The notes under the pieces were generated by a model that did no database searches, was not told the DNA's origin, and worked only from the letters and a program-made list of their open reading frames with translations. Of a stretch of 64,000 nt of DNA, positions 12,101-23,683 are shown piece after piece (within the stretch, counting starts at the first letter, position 1; the number at the start of each line of letters is the position of its first letter). A program made the translations under genes and the position numbers. The DNA comes from Deuterostichococcus epilithicus (taxonomy: Eukaryota > Chlorophyta > Trebouxiophyceae > Prasiolales > Stichococcaceae), in contig JAVTLE010000015.1 in the NCBI GenBank assembly GCA_033439295.1, positions 2,480,001 to 2,544,000 of the forward strand, given 5' to 3'.

Positions 12101-13594
12101 GTGGCATTGTTTGCTCAATAAACACGTTCCAGTGAGGGTCTCCGAGCCTGGCACCTGCTGGGCCTGCAGGTCGGCTGCAGCATTTGCGCTCCGCTGCATT
12201 GCTATCGGACCGTGGGAAGCAGCAGCGGCAGTTGCCGCAGCGGGCGGCATTGCCCCGCTGACAGCGCTGCTTTACATGGACCACCGTCCAGGCGTCAAGC
12301 TGGGAGCCGCCGGCGACACGCCATCAGTTGCTGCGGAAGCCCTCAGCAGCATCTGCAGGGTGTCGGCGCAACATTCCGCCGACGTACGGAGGGCAGTGCC
12401 GGTGCAGCGCCTAGCGGCGCTGCTGACCTTTGGGACAGCCGTGCAGCTGGGCTCATCCCCGGTCGACCCCGTGCTCTATCTGCTCAAGTCGGTCTTCACG
12501 GATCATGCTGACGACCCGGTGGGTTGCTTTCAGGCACCTGTAGTCCCATGAACACCCCTTGCACAACCATTTTTTCGCAGTCTGTCCCGTTGAGGCATAC
12601 AACATTCTGCTGCTGGATCTGAAGCTCCGCAGCAGGGCATGCTGACGACGGGTCATGCCATTCTGTCATCGCCTCCTGCCACTGCAGCCTGGCGGAGAGC
12701 AGCGTGCGATAGCATCCCTCTTCCTGGCTGCGGCTGGTGGCGTGGCTGCTGTGTCCCGGGTGCTGCTGCATCCTCCTGGGGCCTCCAGCATCCAGCTGCA
12801 GGTCGCCTGCGGCATTCTCAGCGTGCTGGCTTGCAGTGGAGCAGCGGCACAGCATGCCATCGCCGCTTCCGGTGGTCTGCTGGGCATGCTCAGAGTTTTG
12901 AGGCGGACAGACAGCACCATGTACCTGGTCGCTGAGGCGGCCTTTGCGCTGCAAAGGACGTGCGAGAACAACCCTGCCAATCAGGCATGCCACCATGCAT
13001 TCGCTAGAGCTCAGATCCTCATGCCTGGTTGTACACCAGCTGCGAGCATGCCAGACTGTTTTTTGGTCCAACATCGGCTGTGCTTTCGTGGTGACCTCAG
13101 CAACACACACATACTTGCATCGTGGCCTGACCACGGCAGCACACGATGCAGGCGGCGCTGTGCGGCCTCGGCGGATATGATGCCATCATCCTGCAGTTGC
13201 AGCGCCGGAGCAGCAGCACAGATATCTGGGTTGCCTACCAGGTGTGTCATTCTGAAGTGGAAACTCCACCCCGCCGGCAGGCTTCCATGCCGCTTTGCTG
13301 TGCTTAACTCCTGCAACAGAGGTTTTCAGGCTATAACTCGCCTCATACCATCCTTCCCTCAAATAAGTTCCACCAGAGTGAAGTAGTTGGATCCATGACT
13401 GGGTGCAGGATCTGCTGCTACTGTTAATGGACATTACGTGGACATCAGATGTCGCCCGAGAGGGGGCAGTAGCAGCCGGTGCCGTGCAGGCTGTGGAGGC
13501 CTTGACGAAGCTGCGGCTAGACAGCGTGTCCAGCACGGTGCTAGAAGTCGCAGCACCAACAGCACTGAAGGTGCTGCGAGGCGCGAGCACCTAG
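9141..13594 (+). CDS. Armadillo-repeat (ARM/HEAT-like) protein
   Basis: Alpha-solenoid scaffold protein; partners and location are unknown. Start ATG at 9,141 (MSSSHVQMQAAVSELAKLLQ), stop TAG at 13,592. Supported exons: 9,141-9,296; 9,529-9,740; 9,975-10,228; 10,558-10,678; 10,950-11,126; 11,311-11,427; about 11,736-11,955; 12,170-12,518; about 12,695-12,975; 13,150-13,239; 13,409-13,594. The repeats show the ARM pattern of a leading small-residue helix with a hydrophobic heptad, for example VLDAGALPELVASLN, TAAFALGQLAESNNSAV, AAAVAAAGGIAPLTALL and AIAASGGLLGMLRVL. The exon near 12,975 ends at CAG/GCATGC, which would be a rare GC-AG intron if correct. An open stretch at 11,506-11,640 (GIAALGHTIENG) may be a further repeat or a remnant. 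No extra catalytic domain is seen. Confidence 0.8.
10438..10472 (+). repeat. Weak upstream copy of the ARM exon at 10,558
   Basis: GCAG followed by GCTGCGTTCGGCAA at 10,455 resembles GATGCATTCGTCAA at 10,577, an offset of 122. The similarity is short and was judged by eye. Confidence 0.4.
12636..12652 (+). repeat. Short downstream copy of an ARM exon end
   Basis: CATGCTGACGAC at 12,638 repeats the last coding bases of the exon ending at 12,518 (copy at 12,504), an offset of 134, inside the following intron. The match is 12 bases exact and then fades. Confidence 0.4.
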
Positions 13595-14143
13595 AGGGAC
13601 CAAAGCTCATTTGCAGATGGGTGGCGCAGCAATTCGTCAAAATGGCCACGCCACTCAAATTTCTGACCTAAAATGTTCACAATCGGATGGCAGTGACTTG
13701 TTTGTTGGAAGACTTCCGCCTTTGAAGTGCATGAGCTGTAGGTCTGTCGTAGATGCGGCCAGATGCCGACTATCGAGCTTTTATTCGGCGGGACTACCCT
13801 GATGACATGTGTCGACCGAGAAGAATGCACCGCGAGAATGATTCAGAGTGCACAGGCAGCAGCGATCACTCATCACAGCAGGCACTCATCAGCTGCAACG
13901 TCATCAGCAAATCCCTGGTGCGGACAACGTCTTCAGCGGGCAGGTACGGACTGACGAACTTATGAACCGCGCAACATCATGCAGCTGCAAGGTACAGGAG
14001 CCAAGGTTGCCCAAACGTTGAGAGGTCACACCTTACAGTACTCAGCAAACAATCAGCATCATAAACACTCAACAGCTGAACAGCTTTGCTCAACAACTTG
14101 CAGCACGAAAGAGCGGCGCTACCAATACCTATGTCTATATACA
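13595..14143. other. Intergenic stretch between convergent genes, with a minus-strand poly(A) signal
   Basis: Holds the 3' ends of the ARM gene (+) and the MAPKKK gene (-). On the minus strand TGTAA at 14,037-14,033, about 107 bases after the MAPKKK stop, is a good candidate for its poly(A) signal. I see no coding exon on either strand. Confidence 0.5.
14033..14037 (-). terminator. TGTAA poly(A) signal of the MAPKKK gene
   Basis: TGTAA on the minus strand about 107 bases past the stop codon, the distance and motif usual for chlorophyte 3' ends. Confidence 0.45.
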
Positions 14144-17100
14144 TCACTCTTGCAACGTCACCGACAGCGGCTGCTCGCTGCTGGCGGAGCACCAGCTGCC
14201 CGCGTCAGAGCTCCTGATCGACTCCCTGAGCAGCGCCGGCGCCGCCGCAGCGTCGCCTCCGTGCTGGCTGCCGCCGCTGTCTGCCTGGGGCAGGTCCTGC
14301 TGGCTGTCGCTGCTGCCGGCACGCTCCGCCGGCCCCGGCGTCACCGACAGCGCTGAAGCGCTCCAGCTGACAGACAACGCCCGCTGCCCGCGCGTAGGGG
14401 CTGCGCTCCTCGACGCAGACGTGTGCTGCTTTGCGGGCGAAGCCGGCACACCACGCGCCAGGGCCATGTCCGCATAGCTGGGCTGGCCCGCCGCCGCTCG
14501 CCGCGCNGCCGGCAGCGACACGCTGCGGCTGACGCCGCCGCCTCCCTGCCGCGCCCGGCTCCTGGGCAGCGCCTGGCTCTGACTGACCGGCTTGCGCACC
14601 GGCGCCCTGCTGATCTCCTTCCTGCTGCTGGAGCCGGACTGCGAGCCCGCCGCCAGGGCGGGCGGCGGCCACCGGTTGCGGCTGCTGCTGGTAGTGCCTG
14701 CAGGCATGACAGCAGTTTATGAGTCCTGCCGACTCGTCCGCTCAACGCTGTGACCTGGGGGCCTCTTCCGTGACAAGCAATGTGCACTTGATGGCCATTC
14801 AACCGCCGCTGTGGCAGCAGCCAAGAAGAGCTGCCTGTCAGCGCGAGTCTCGCACCTGGCTGGACGTTGGGCGAAGACTGCTCCTGGCCTACATCGTGGA
14901 CGACCTCCAGGCAGTCCTCGCTGCTCTGCGTGCGCAAGCTCGCAGACGTTGCCGGCGCAGCTGAAGCCGCCGGTGTCACCGACGCCGCCAGCGCCGCCGC
15001 TGTCGCGGAGGCCGCCGCCGCAGTCGCGGAAGCCGTCCCCGCTGTGGGCGCGACCGGCGCTGCCTGTCCTGCCGACGCCGATGCCGCCTCGGGCTGCGCC
15101 GCGCTGAGCACGGCCGCCAGCGGCGGCGGGACGTGGTCGTCGTGCAGGAAGGGTTGCGAGGCGTGCGCGACGTTGGCCGCGGACGCGCGCGCCACCCAGC
15201 TCTGGATTGCCACGCCCTGCAGTTGAGTTGGGTGTCATGGCGAGTGCAGTGCGGGCGCTGGTGCGAGCTGAAACTATTGAGTTGAAGTTCGTGAGGAACA
15301 ATGGCTGCAGATTTGGGTGTGCCCGGCGCCGGCAGGAACCCCACAGCAGCAGGTGCGTCAGCGACAGGCGGCCTATCCAGCCATCCGGGCATCGTGCAAC
15401 CTGTTGGGGAGGGATCGGGACGCTGCTCAGCGACCAGGGGTCCATGCAGCACTTGCGATCGCACACCTGCTGCAAGGACTGCGCGACGAGTGGTGCGGCC
15501 GCGGCGGCCGGCTCCTCGAAGTCGAGCGTCGCCCGCACGCCGTCGGCCGCAGAGCGGCGGGCTGCGGCGCCTGCCGCCGGGCCCGCTGCATTCCCAAAGT
15601 CGTCATAGCGCCACCCGGCCGCGTTGCCGCCCGCGCTGGCGCGCAGCCTGTGCAGAGCAGGTGCGTCCGTTGCAGATGCGTCCGCTTGGCTGAGGGCCAG
15701 GCAGCTGAACCGCACTGTAGAGTCGCGTGGTGTTCTGGGCCAAGGACAGCGTCCGACTCCTCTGCCACTGCTGCACCGTGCTCAGAAAGGTCCAGCGTGC
15801 AGTCAACGCCCCTCGCAGATGACGCAACGTGTGCTGGGGCTCGACACCGCGGGCTTTTGCGCGCTGTGTCACCTGGGACCGGGCGACAGGCAGGACAGGC
15901 CGGCGGCGCCGGACTCAGAGAACAGGCTGGCACGGCAGTCGAGTGGCGACGCGTCGTCGGCTTCGCCGTTTTCCGGCTCCTCCATCGGGTTGAACTCCGC
16001 CTGTGCAGGACAGTAAGCCGAGTAAACATGGTGCGAAGCAAAGTCGTGCGCGGCAAACAGCGCGGCGCGGTTGCTGCATCGTCAGACAGCCAAGACGTGC
16101 AGGCAAAGTGTATGGCAGGTCGCTGCATGCTGCACGCGTGGCTCGCGGTCGCCCTGGTAGGCGCCTGGTAAAGAGAGGCGGCGCAGGGTACCTCTTTCGA
16201 CACAGCAGTGTTCGCAAAGTTGCAGGCAGCAGCGGCGGTCGGGAGTGCGTGTAAAAGCCGCACGTCAAAGTTTTTGTCTTTCGGGGTGTCGCCCCCCACA
16301 TTCGCCTCTGAGCGCGTGGGCGGGCCTTCCTGCTTGTGCTGTTGCGGCGTCGCCGGCGCAGTCGCCGGCGCCTCCATCGGCTCCGTCGGGTTCCCGGCTG
16401 CTGTCTCCGCTGCAGCTGGCGCCGCCGTCGGCTGCGCCGACGTCGCGACCGCTGCCTGTGGCTGGTCACCCACGGTCGAGTGCAGGTCGATCATCGGCGG
16501 CGAGCCCAGCCGCTGCTGGCGCTTCCCTGTCAGCCCTGTCGACGGCTGTTCGCCCAGCGGCGGCGTCGGCGCCTGGTGCACGTTCCATGCAAAAGGAATC
16601 GGCAGCTGTGTGCATCGCAGCTCATGGGTCCCTTGCAACAGCGCTGCACTGCACACTCGAGCCACAACAGCTCAACCATGAACTTGCTCCAGGGCAGCGG
16701 CAAGCCACCGATCGGGCTGGTGTGGGGTTCAAGGCAGCAGGTGTCTCTGACATGCATCAGGTGTGTGTGTAGGGCCTGAGCACACTGACTGCCCTAAAAC
16801 CCAAAACCCAAAACCTCCGCTCACCTGCAGGCTGACGCGCAGGCTGTCGACCAGGGAGCCGGGCGGCACTGGGTGCGACTGTGGCGGCGTCATTGCGGAA
16901 GAGGCGGTGCTTGCCCGCAGCCACTCTGCCGACTCCTCCTGCGGGTTCGATATGGGTCTGAGGACTCGTTGGTAGGTCCCTCACCTGGCATGTGCGGCGG
17001 CTAGACGGTGATCAAGTTGGACCGGCTGCGCATCAGGATGCACGGCGGGCCGGCCCCGGAGCTGGGCCAGCGGCTCGGACGCACCATGATCGGCGACACG

Positions 17101-20100
17101 GGTGCGCCGGCGTCGAATTGTCTGCCCAACAGGTCCGCCGCTGACGCGTTCAGGCTTGCAGCCAGCTGCACCGGCGCCACCGCCTGCACAAGCGCCACCC
17201 CGCACCAGCATCACAGCCGGACCCTGAGTGCTTGCCGGGTCGTGCCCCTCGGGCTCTGGCGTGCGGTTGCAAGATACGGTTCATGCCCCATGGCGTTTTG
17301 GCGGAGGGACGCCACGACTGGGAAGTTGCGGAGGCTGAAAGGACCTGCCGCATGCTTGGTGCGGGCTCACCAGGAGCACGTCCCGAAAACTGTCACCCCA
17401 CAGGAGACAGGCAGCGCAAACCCGGGCGCACCTGTGCGCCTTGGGCGGCCGGCGGGCGGGACGCCGGCGAGGCGGCGCCGCAGCCGGGGCTGCGGGGCAC
17501 GGAGGAGGGCGCCATCGGCTGCAGGAAGGGGTGCTGCAGCAGCTCCGTCGCCAGCGGCCGCGTCTTGGGGTTCCTGCGCAGCATTTGGTGGACTCTCATG
17601 ACCCCGGTGGGCCCGCAGGTTGCGGCACCATGCTTGTCGCTTTGCAGCGCACAACAGCAAAGACATGCCCTGTGGCAGCGGTGAGGCAGCACCCTCGAGC
17701 AGTCGCCAGCTTGCAGGTCGCATCCGCTGGGCCAGGCTGGTCGAGCATGGCACATGTGCAGGTCAGGCCTCAGGTGTCCTTACAACATGACAGACCCTTG
17801 CACCCCGGACGGGCTGGATCACATCAAAGAGCAGATCACCGTGCAGGGCAGGCAGGAGCTGCGCGTAGGGCATGAAGTACTGCGCACCGGTTGAAGCACA
17901 GGCGCAGGAAGTCACGGCCTTCAGGCGATAGGCAGTCCGGCAGCGGTGGCCCGCCCGTTGCCGACGCAATGTGGAACAGCGCCGACACCTGCGAAGGCAG
18001 GGTGAGTTGGTCACACGTTTCTTCACAGTGGCGTTGGCACACGTCAGCCTTGTCTGCAGACAGCTGGTGAAGCAGCTCACCTTGCATGCACACAGGCAGT
18101 GCTGGCAGCTGATGCTTTGGGTTGCAACACCTGTATTTTCAAGGGCCACCTGGCGACCGGCTGGATGGCTTGGCGCCCACCTGATTGTCGTACTGCGTCC
18201 AGGGCGGCCGGCCGGTGGCCATCTCAATGACGGTGCAGGCAACAGACCAGATGTCGGCAGCGCGGCCGTGGCCTGCCTGCTTGATGACCTCGGGTGCCAT
18301 CCAGTACGCCGTTCCCCGCAGGCTTTGTGCGATGTTGGAGTCTGCGGGCAAAGCTCGAGAACCTCTGTCAATGTCCCCGCAAAAAGGGCGTGGCCTCCCA
18401 GGCTTGATGACCTTGGGCGCCATCCAGTCGGCCATGCCATGCAGGCTCAGTCTGCATGCAACAAGCAAGCAGCCGGTGTCCGGTGCAGATCGGAGAACGA
18501 AGCTGCTTGTGCACGGCCTATGCAGCCGTCCTACACAGGAGGCTCAGTTGCATATGTCGATGTCTGCAACAGCTGTCCTGCCTGGGTGGTGAATGGATAG
18601 CGCCTCTGTGCAAGCGCTTGCATGGAAACTTGGAATTTGGCTGTCGTATCAGACGACAGCTTTGTTGAAGGCAGGCAGATGCATCAATGTGCGCACCGCA
18701 GCTGGCCAGCTCCTCGATCTTGCGGGAGGCGCCAAAGTCCGCGAGCTTGATGCGGCCCGAGCTGGCCACCAGCAGGTTGGCGCCCTGCAAGCAGGCGACA
18801 TCGTCAGCTGTGAGTTTGCACACTCGAGCATGGAGCGCTGACGAGGCCTAGAACCTTGTTTATAATCCGCTGTGGAGCGTTAGTCGTGCAGCGTGCACCT
18901 GGCTTGCATGTCTGCGTGCCTGCAGCTGCAGCTTTGCGGTCCTCAAAATTCAGGAAGCCCTACAGGATCTGGAGGAGCAGCCTCTGCCAAGCATACTGGC
19001 TCTGATCAGCATCCTAGACCGTTTGCTCATACTCACGACAGCAGTCACAACAGCAGTGCAGAGTGCGGCGCGCCTTGATGTCACGGTGCATGATGCGGTG
19101 GGCGTGCAAGTAGGCCAGGCCCGTGAGGATGTCGCGCGTGTACACACGCACCACTGGCTCGCAGAAAGCACCTGCGGGGTCGGCATAAGCTTTGGCCACG
19201 CATCCCCAAGTTGGGTCATGCGCCGGTGCAGACAGCAGCAACCTGGTGGGACACCATCAACCATGCAGCATTGGATCATCTGCAGCTCGCATGAAAGCTC
19301 GCAGGACCAAGCTGTCGGAGGCTCTTCAGACAGGCATGCGCGGGCAGCAAAGGAGGTGCGCTGCAGAGGAGGATACGCACCAAAGCGAGTCAGCAGGCTG
19401 GCGATGGAGCCGCCGGGCACGAACTCCAGGAATATGTGGATGAAGTCATCCTGCCGCTCGCTGCCCTGTGACAGGAGGAAATAGAAGAATTGAAAGATCG
19501 TACATCAGGTAGTGCATCTTCCTTGCTCTGGCTCCTACGGGCGGCCAGAGGCCCATGCCCGGCAAAGCTCCACAGTTTCAGTGGGCCACACAACCCCTTG
19601 CACGGTACCCGCATTTTCATTCAATTCATGTTCGCACATCAGCAGCGCCTGCGCTGGAGGGCCTCATCGAGGCAGCAGTCACACTGACGCACCAGGTAGC
19701 GCACGATGTTGGGGTGCTTCAGGCGGCGCAGCACCGCGATGTCCGCCTCCAGCCCGTTCAGGTGCGCGGCCACCTTGCCGCGCACTGCCGCCGCCCGCGG
19801 CACCCGCACCTGCAGCAGGTGTGTGCATAAGGCTTTTAGGGTTTCCGGCTGGAAGCCAGAGACTCGGATGCAGGGGGTGGCCTCGGTGCATATCTGATGA
19901 GGTCAGTCTGACGCCGCTCACGGCCAGTGGGGACCGTCAGTCCACCTCGCAGCGGCATTGCACGCGTGTGCTCCCACTGCGCAAGGGCGCCCAGCAGCGC
20001 ACGCAGCGACTCTAGATCACCCGCCTGCATGGCAGCGGCCAGCCACTCCCGACTGCAGGTCAGAGGGCTTGCTGAACTCGTGCCTGGCCTCCCACCTGCT

Positions 20101-20596
20101 TGACGGCCATGAGGCGGCCGGTGTCGTTGTCCAAGCCGGAGTAGACGCAGCCAAAGGCGCCTTCCCCTATCTGCTCGCCGCGTGTCCAACTTTTCGGCGT
20201 CTCGTCCACGTCCGGCACCTGCGTCCGAGACTGGAAAGTTGACTTGTGCGCGACCGGTCGGCACTGCACGCTGGAGATGCACCTTCGCTGTGTGCCTCCT
20301 GGTCTGGCACCCTTCTTCTCGGGGCAACATGCGCAGCCGCCAGGAAGCCGTCTGCATGACCTTATCCCCAGCGCTGACCGCATCTGTTCCCTCTCAACCT
20401 AACACAACGACCTTGCTGATGCTCGGCTGAAGAGAGCACTCCGCACGTCGAAATCGCCCAGCAGGTCGGCGACGGGCGGCTGCGGGCGCCTGCCGGAGCG
20501 TGGCGTGCTGCCCGCGGCATCGCCTGCCGACTCTTCACGCGCGGGTGTGTGTCCGCCACGCTGCTGCGACTGCCTCAGCTGCTGCGAGTGCCGCAT
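14144..20596 (-). CDS. MAPKKK of the NPK1/ANP (STE11) type
   Basis: Serine/threonine kinase expected to phosphorylate MAP kinase kinases. N-terminal exon 20,596-20,415 (start MRHSQQLRQ; the frame is closed upstream at 20,651). Kinase exons in order: 20,218-20,096 with the Gly loop [12 protein letters not shown] and catalytic MAVKQ; about 19,810-19,695 with [20 protein letters not shown]; 19,466-19,384 with [15 protein letters not shown]; about 19,170-19,070 with [17 protein letters not shown] (HRD loop); about 18,790-18,700 with ANLLV and ADFGASRKI; 18,341-18,186 with [11 protein letters not shown] and [20 protein letters not shown]; about 17,993-17,895; about 17,577-17,427. All key residues are present. 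A long low-complexity C-terminus (Ala/Pro/Ser-rich, 17,200-14,144) follows, spliced from several exons; its edges are approximate. Possible extra exon at about 20,058-19,975. An N lies at 14,507. Confidence 0.85.
14507..14507. other. Ambiguous base (N) in coding sequence
   Basis: A single N in the GC-rich Ala-coding C-terminal exon of the MAPKKK gene, flanked by GCCGC triplets, like the one at 2,607. Confidence 0.95.
16792..16815. repeat. Telomere-like motif in an intron
   Basis: CCCTAAAACCC followed by two further AAAACCC units, in the MAPKKK intron before the exon near 16,950. It is a degenerate relative of plant/algal telomere repeats (CCCTAAA or CCCTAAAA). Confidence 0.7.
18385..18451 (-). 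repeat. Decayed upstream copy of the kinase subdomain VIII exon
   Basis: On the minus strand GCAG/ACTGAGCCTGC at 18,451 is followed by codons for [13 protein letters not shown], beside the real exon (start 18,341) with [13 protein letters not shown]. The core offset is 123; the acceptors are 110 apart because the copy lacks 13 bases. If spliced from the preceding exon (phase 1), the copy would give a stop codon (TGA) at its second codon. Confidence 0.85.
19283..19300 (-). repeat. Short upstream copy of another kinase exon start
   Basis: Minus-strand GCTTTCATGCGAGC at 19,298-19,285 resembles GCTTTCTGCGAGC in the real exon at 19,169-19,157, an offset of about 128. One inserted base separates them. 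Confidence 0.5.
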
Positions 20597-21639
20597 GCCC
20601 TGCGTTTGGGAGTTCGTGCATCTGCTTAGCGGACCGATGCGTGTGTGGCGTCAACATCAACATCAGCATTTGTTTTGCATGCTGCCCGTGCAGCCAGGAG
20701 TCGGGAATGTGAGTTGCAGAGGTGCGTGCCATGCAGCAGGCGCCAGAGCAAGAGCATCACACATCGCGCGCAGGCCTCCTGCACCCACACTCACGTGCGA
20801 CTGCAGGGGGCTACCAGTGGCCGTTCTGCAGGGACTGGAGCTGACACGGCTTGCGGGGTACTGCGGGCTGGCTGTCCCATAACCGGGGCTCGGCGCCGCC
20901 TCGCTGACTGTCACGATGCCCGAAGGCTGCCATTCTCCCTGCATATGGTGAGTAGAGCCGCCTACTGCTGCATGTGTCTTGGTGCGCAGGGATTGCAACA
21001 TGCACGTGATACAGCCATATGTCGGGTGGTCCTCGCCACAGCTTCATCTTGTGCAATCAGCGCAGAAGCCATCTTACTCACATGTACGTATGTTCCGCCC
21101 CGCCGCGGCGACACCGGCACGGCAAGGCACTGCCCCATTGCCCCTTTTGCTGCTGAGATTCGCGTAAGGGTCTCGGGTTGACAAGATGCGAGACGCAAGC
21201 TAGATACAACAGCTCCAGAGTGTCAGATACACTATGTTGTCGCCATTGCCGAACCGGAATAGATCATGGATCGAAGCAAGCTGCAAGTGCGTCTGATATT
21301 GCGGCTTGGTTGGAGCGCAGGAGGACACGGGGCTGTGCAGACAGGCTAAGCGCGATATGGCAGTATCTGGTAGCAGCTGAGAGGCGGAGACACGGGCAAG
21401 AAAGCCCAAGAAAGCGCATGTGTGGCCCGCATCCAGATCTTGGCTGTCGGTTGGAGTTTGGACGGGTTGGAGATTCTCGTCCAGAAGTTTGCTCGGATTC
21501 CCTTACGGCAACTTGCACGTGCTAAGAGATGAAGCAAGATGGAGGTGCAGCCCGCAGGGAGCCACCTTAAACGGGCCGTACGCCTTGCGTCTCATTTAAA
21601 TTGTAGAAGGCCGTCTGCAGGAACGCTTTACTGCAGAAA
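20597..21639. other. Intergenic stretch, divergent promoters
   Basis: Lies between the minus-strand MAPKKK start and the plus-strand gene at 21,640, so it should contain both promoters. Open frames here lack splice logic or family resemblance. I see no further gene. Confidence 0.4.
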
Positions 21640-22740
21640 ATGGCGGGCATCATGCCTCCGCGCCAGCAGGGCGTGCACCAGCAGCCCGACATCCCGAAGG
21701 TGCGTGCTGCCGCGCTCTGCGTTCCCGGCATGCCCGAGATTTCCAGGTAGCAGCGATCGCTGCCTGCTCGGCTGCGCCGCTTTCGGCATCGAAAATCCTA
21801 CTGTGCATCCAAATCAACAGCTGCGCACCAGGTGCATGCCTTGGGAGGCTCGCGTACAGCCTCAAGATACCTTGGAGCGGCTTCGAATCAGCCCAGCATC
21901 CGTTAGAAACGATTGCAGGTGTCGATTTCGCAGGGCGCGCAGCTCAGCGAGGAACAGAAGACCTTCCGAGAGACGTACCAGCTGACTGCGGGCCTGCCAG
22001 CTCGCGAACGTACCGCGATCGCCAGAGAAGAGGCCAGGGGAGGTATGCTGAACGATCACGGCCAGGAATTATTATCAGCCTGCCTGGAGACTCTGGCCTG
22101 GAAACGTTACCGCAGCCCATTGCCACTCCAATGCGCTTACTCATACATCATGTGTGTAGCCTCCCTCATGGCATGGGCAGGGAGACTGCTGTCCCAAGAC
22201 AATCATTAAATGTCTGAAACCAACGACAGAGGCAGCAAACTTGCACTGACCTCGCTGCACATGTGCGGCAGGCACATCATCAGACGCCGCCATCCGGGAG
22301 CACAGCCGTTTGGAGGCAGGCATGGGGCCATCCAGCTACGAGCAGCCGGATTTTCAGGTGTGTCGACATACACGAGGTATCCTCTCAGAATGAAGGCGCA
22401 CCTCCGTTACGACCCCTTATCGTGTCTCACCGCATCCCGAAGTCCTCGCGACAAGCGCCTTGCTGCTGCTGGCAGACCCTGATGAACTGTCTTCGAGCGC
22501 AACTCTGATGGCAGTAGCAGGCATGGCATGGCTTGGCATGGCGCGTCCTGCTGTTTCTCTCGTAAAGACCAAGACGTTGGCGCTGAGAGCATGTTTATAC
22601 TCGAACAGGAGGTGGATCCCAGCAAGGCAGCCAAGCCGCCCCCAGCTGAAGAGGTGATGCGAAAGCAGCAGGAGGCGCCAACCGCCAGTGACCTCACCAG
22701 CAACACCTTCGATGCGCTGAAGGACGATGTGGTACATTAG
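21640..22740 (+). CDS. Small hydrophilic protein of unknown family, complete (133 residues)
   Basis: Family not recognised. Four exons join with consistent phase: 21,640-21,699 (MAGIMPPRQQGVHQQPDIPK), 21,919-22,042 (SEEQKTFRETYQLTAGLPAR), 22,272-22,357 (AAIREHSRLEAGMGPSSYEQ) and 22,609-22,740 (EVDPSKAAKPPPAEEVMRKQ, ending LKDDVVH and TAG). All junctions are AG/GT with good consensus. The protein is charged and Gln/Glu/Ala-rich with no membrane segment or signal peptide, and is probably partly helical. The consistent phase and lack of stops make it very likely real. The function is unknown; a small structural or adaptor protein is a guess. Confidence 0.7.
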
Positions 22741-23683
22741 CACTCACGAGGCTCCTGATTAGATGCGGATATGGAAGCCGGGGACCGCCTCCCATGGCTT
22801 CGTCGCTGCCGCCGTGGGACCTTGCGCATCACTCGGATGCGCATGGATGCGGGTGGTGCGGGTAGATGGGCCGCTGCGCATGGCCATGCTGGCGCTGATG
22901 AGCGGCCGCAAATCCAACATAATGTCGTCAATTCATCTGCATAATGCATGCGTCAGCTCAACAGTTCAGTGGCCACATAGTAACGACTTGATAAAACTCC
23001 TATACTGGGTTCGCAGCTTGGCAGTTTGGAGCTCAGCTCTGTCCGCAAGCGCAGTGTTGTGTACCGAATGCTGATGCTGTTCTGCGTTTGCAGTTTGAGG
23101 TTGATGTGTTCTGTTTCTGCATCAAAGCACTGCGTCAAAGCAAAAGTTCCGACTCCTTGCAAGATTATGTGCCTTTTCTCCCGGTGCACCGATACGACTG
23201 GCGATTTATACTGATGCCAGCTCCGCAGACAAGCAGTGCCGTCGTGGTGGACTTCGTTGTGCTGCCTTGCTTGTGGCATCTGCCACCGTGCGTAGTCAGC
23301 AATGCGAGAGCATGAATTCACTCTACAGCTCTTCGGACTGGCTCACATTATGTCGTGTCTCAACTCGTGGGAGTGATATCAGAACCGATTGGTGGAAAGA
23401 TCGTTTATGATCCCAAGAAAACTGTCGGGAGTCCGGAACTACACCACGCCCCCTGGGGTGCAGTGAGAGCAGATATTGCTCATACTCAGCTCCAGTTGCT
23501 AGATCACAGGGCCGGAAGAGACATGGAACGCCCTGCACATTCCGCCCAGTTGATTGCGCCTTCATTTGCTGCTGTCTCATGGTTATGACGCACCTATAAC
23601 ACACCAAGCAACCACTGCCATAGCACTTGCGCTGGCGTCCGCCCACCAGGGCTGCAAGCACTTTGCTGCTGCAGGCACCCACG
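22741..23683. other. Intergenic stretch, no gene recognised
   Basis: Contains the 3' end of the 21,640 gene and the promoter of the F-box-like gene. An open stretch at about 23,088-23,300 (+) reading YVPFLPVHRYDWRFILMPAP could be a real exon but has no partner exons that I can see. Confidence 0.4.

Noticed and set aside
14341-15213. A minus-strand open frame of 290 codons, Ala-rich
   Set aside because: Its first part is in a plausible MAPKKK exon but it then crosses an intron with a change to Arg/Cys-rich sequence. It is treated as spliced, not as a separate gene.
15427-16665. A minus-strand open frame of 412 codons
   Set aside because: It spans parts of two or three MAPKKK C-terminal exons and the introns between them. 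Composition changes sharply at likely AG and GT sites, so it is not one exon.
16792-16815. Telomere or chromosome end
   Set aside because: The motif is only about 24 bases, degenerate, and lies inside a gene; it is not a terminal array.
17700-17712. A copy of the kinase C-lobe exon (GCTGGCGAC shared with 17,547)
   Set aside because: Only nine bases match and the offset of 155 is outside the range of the other cases; probably chance.
19975-20058. An additional kinase exon ([20 protein letters not shown])
   Set aside because: It is open and helical, but it would insert between the beta-3 lysine and helix C, where relatives have only a short link. It is left out of the core model.
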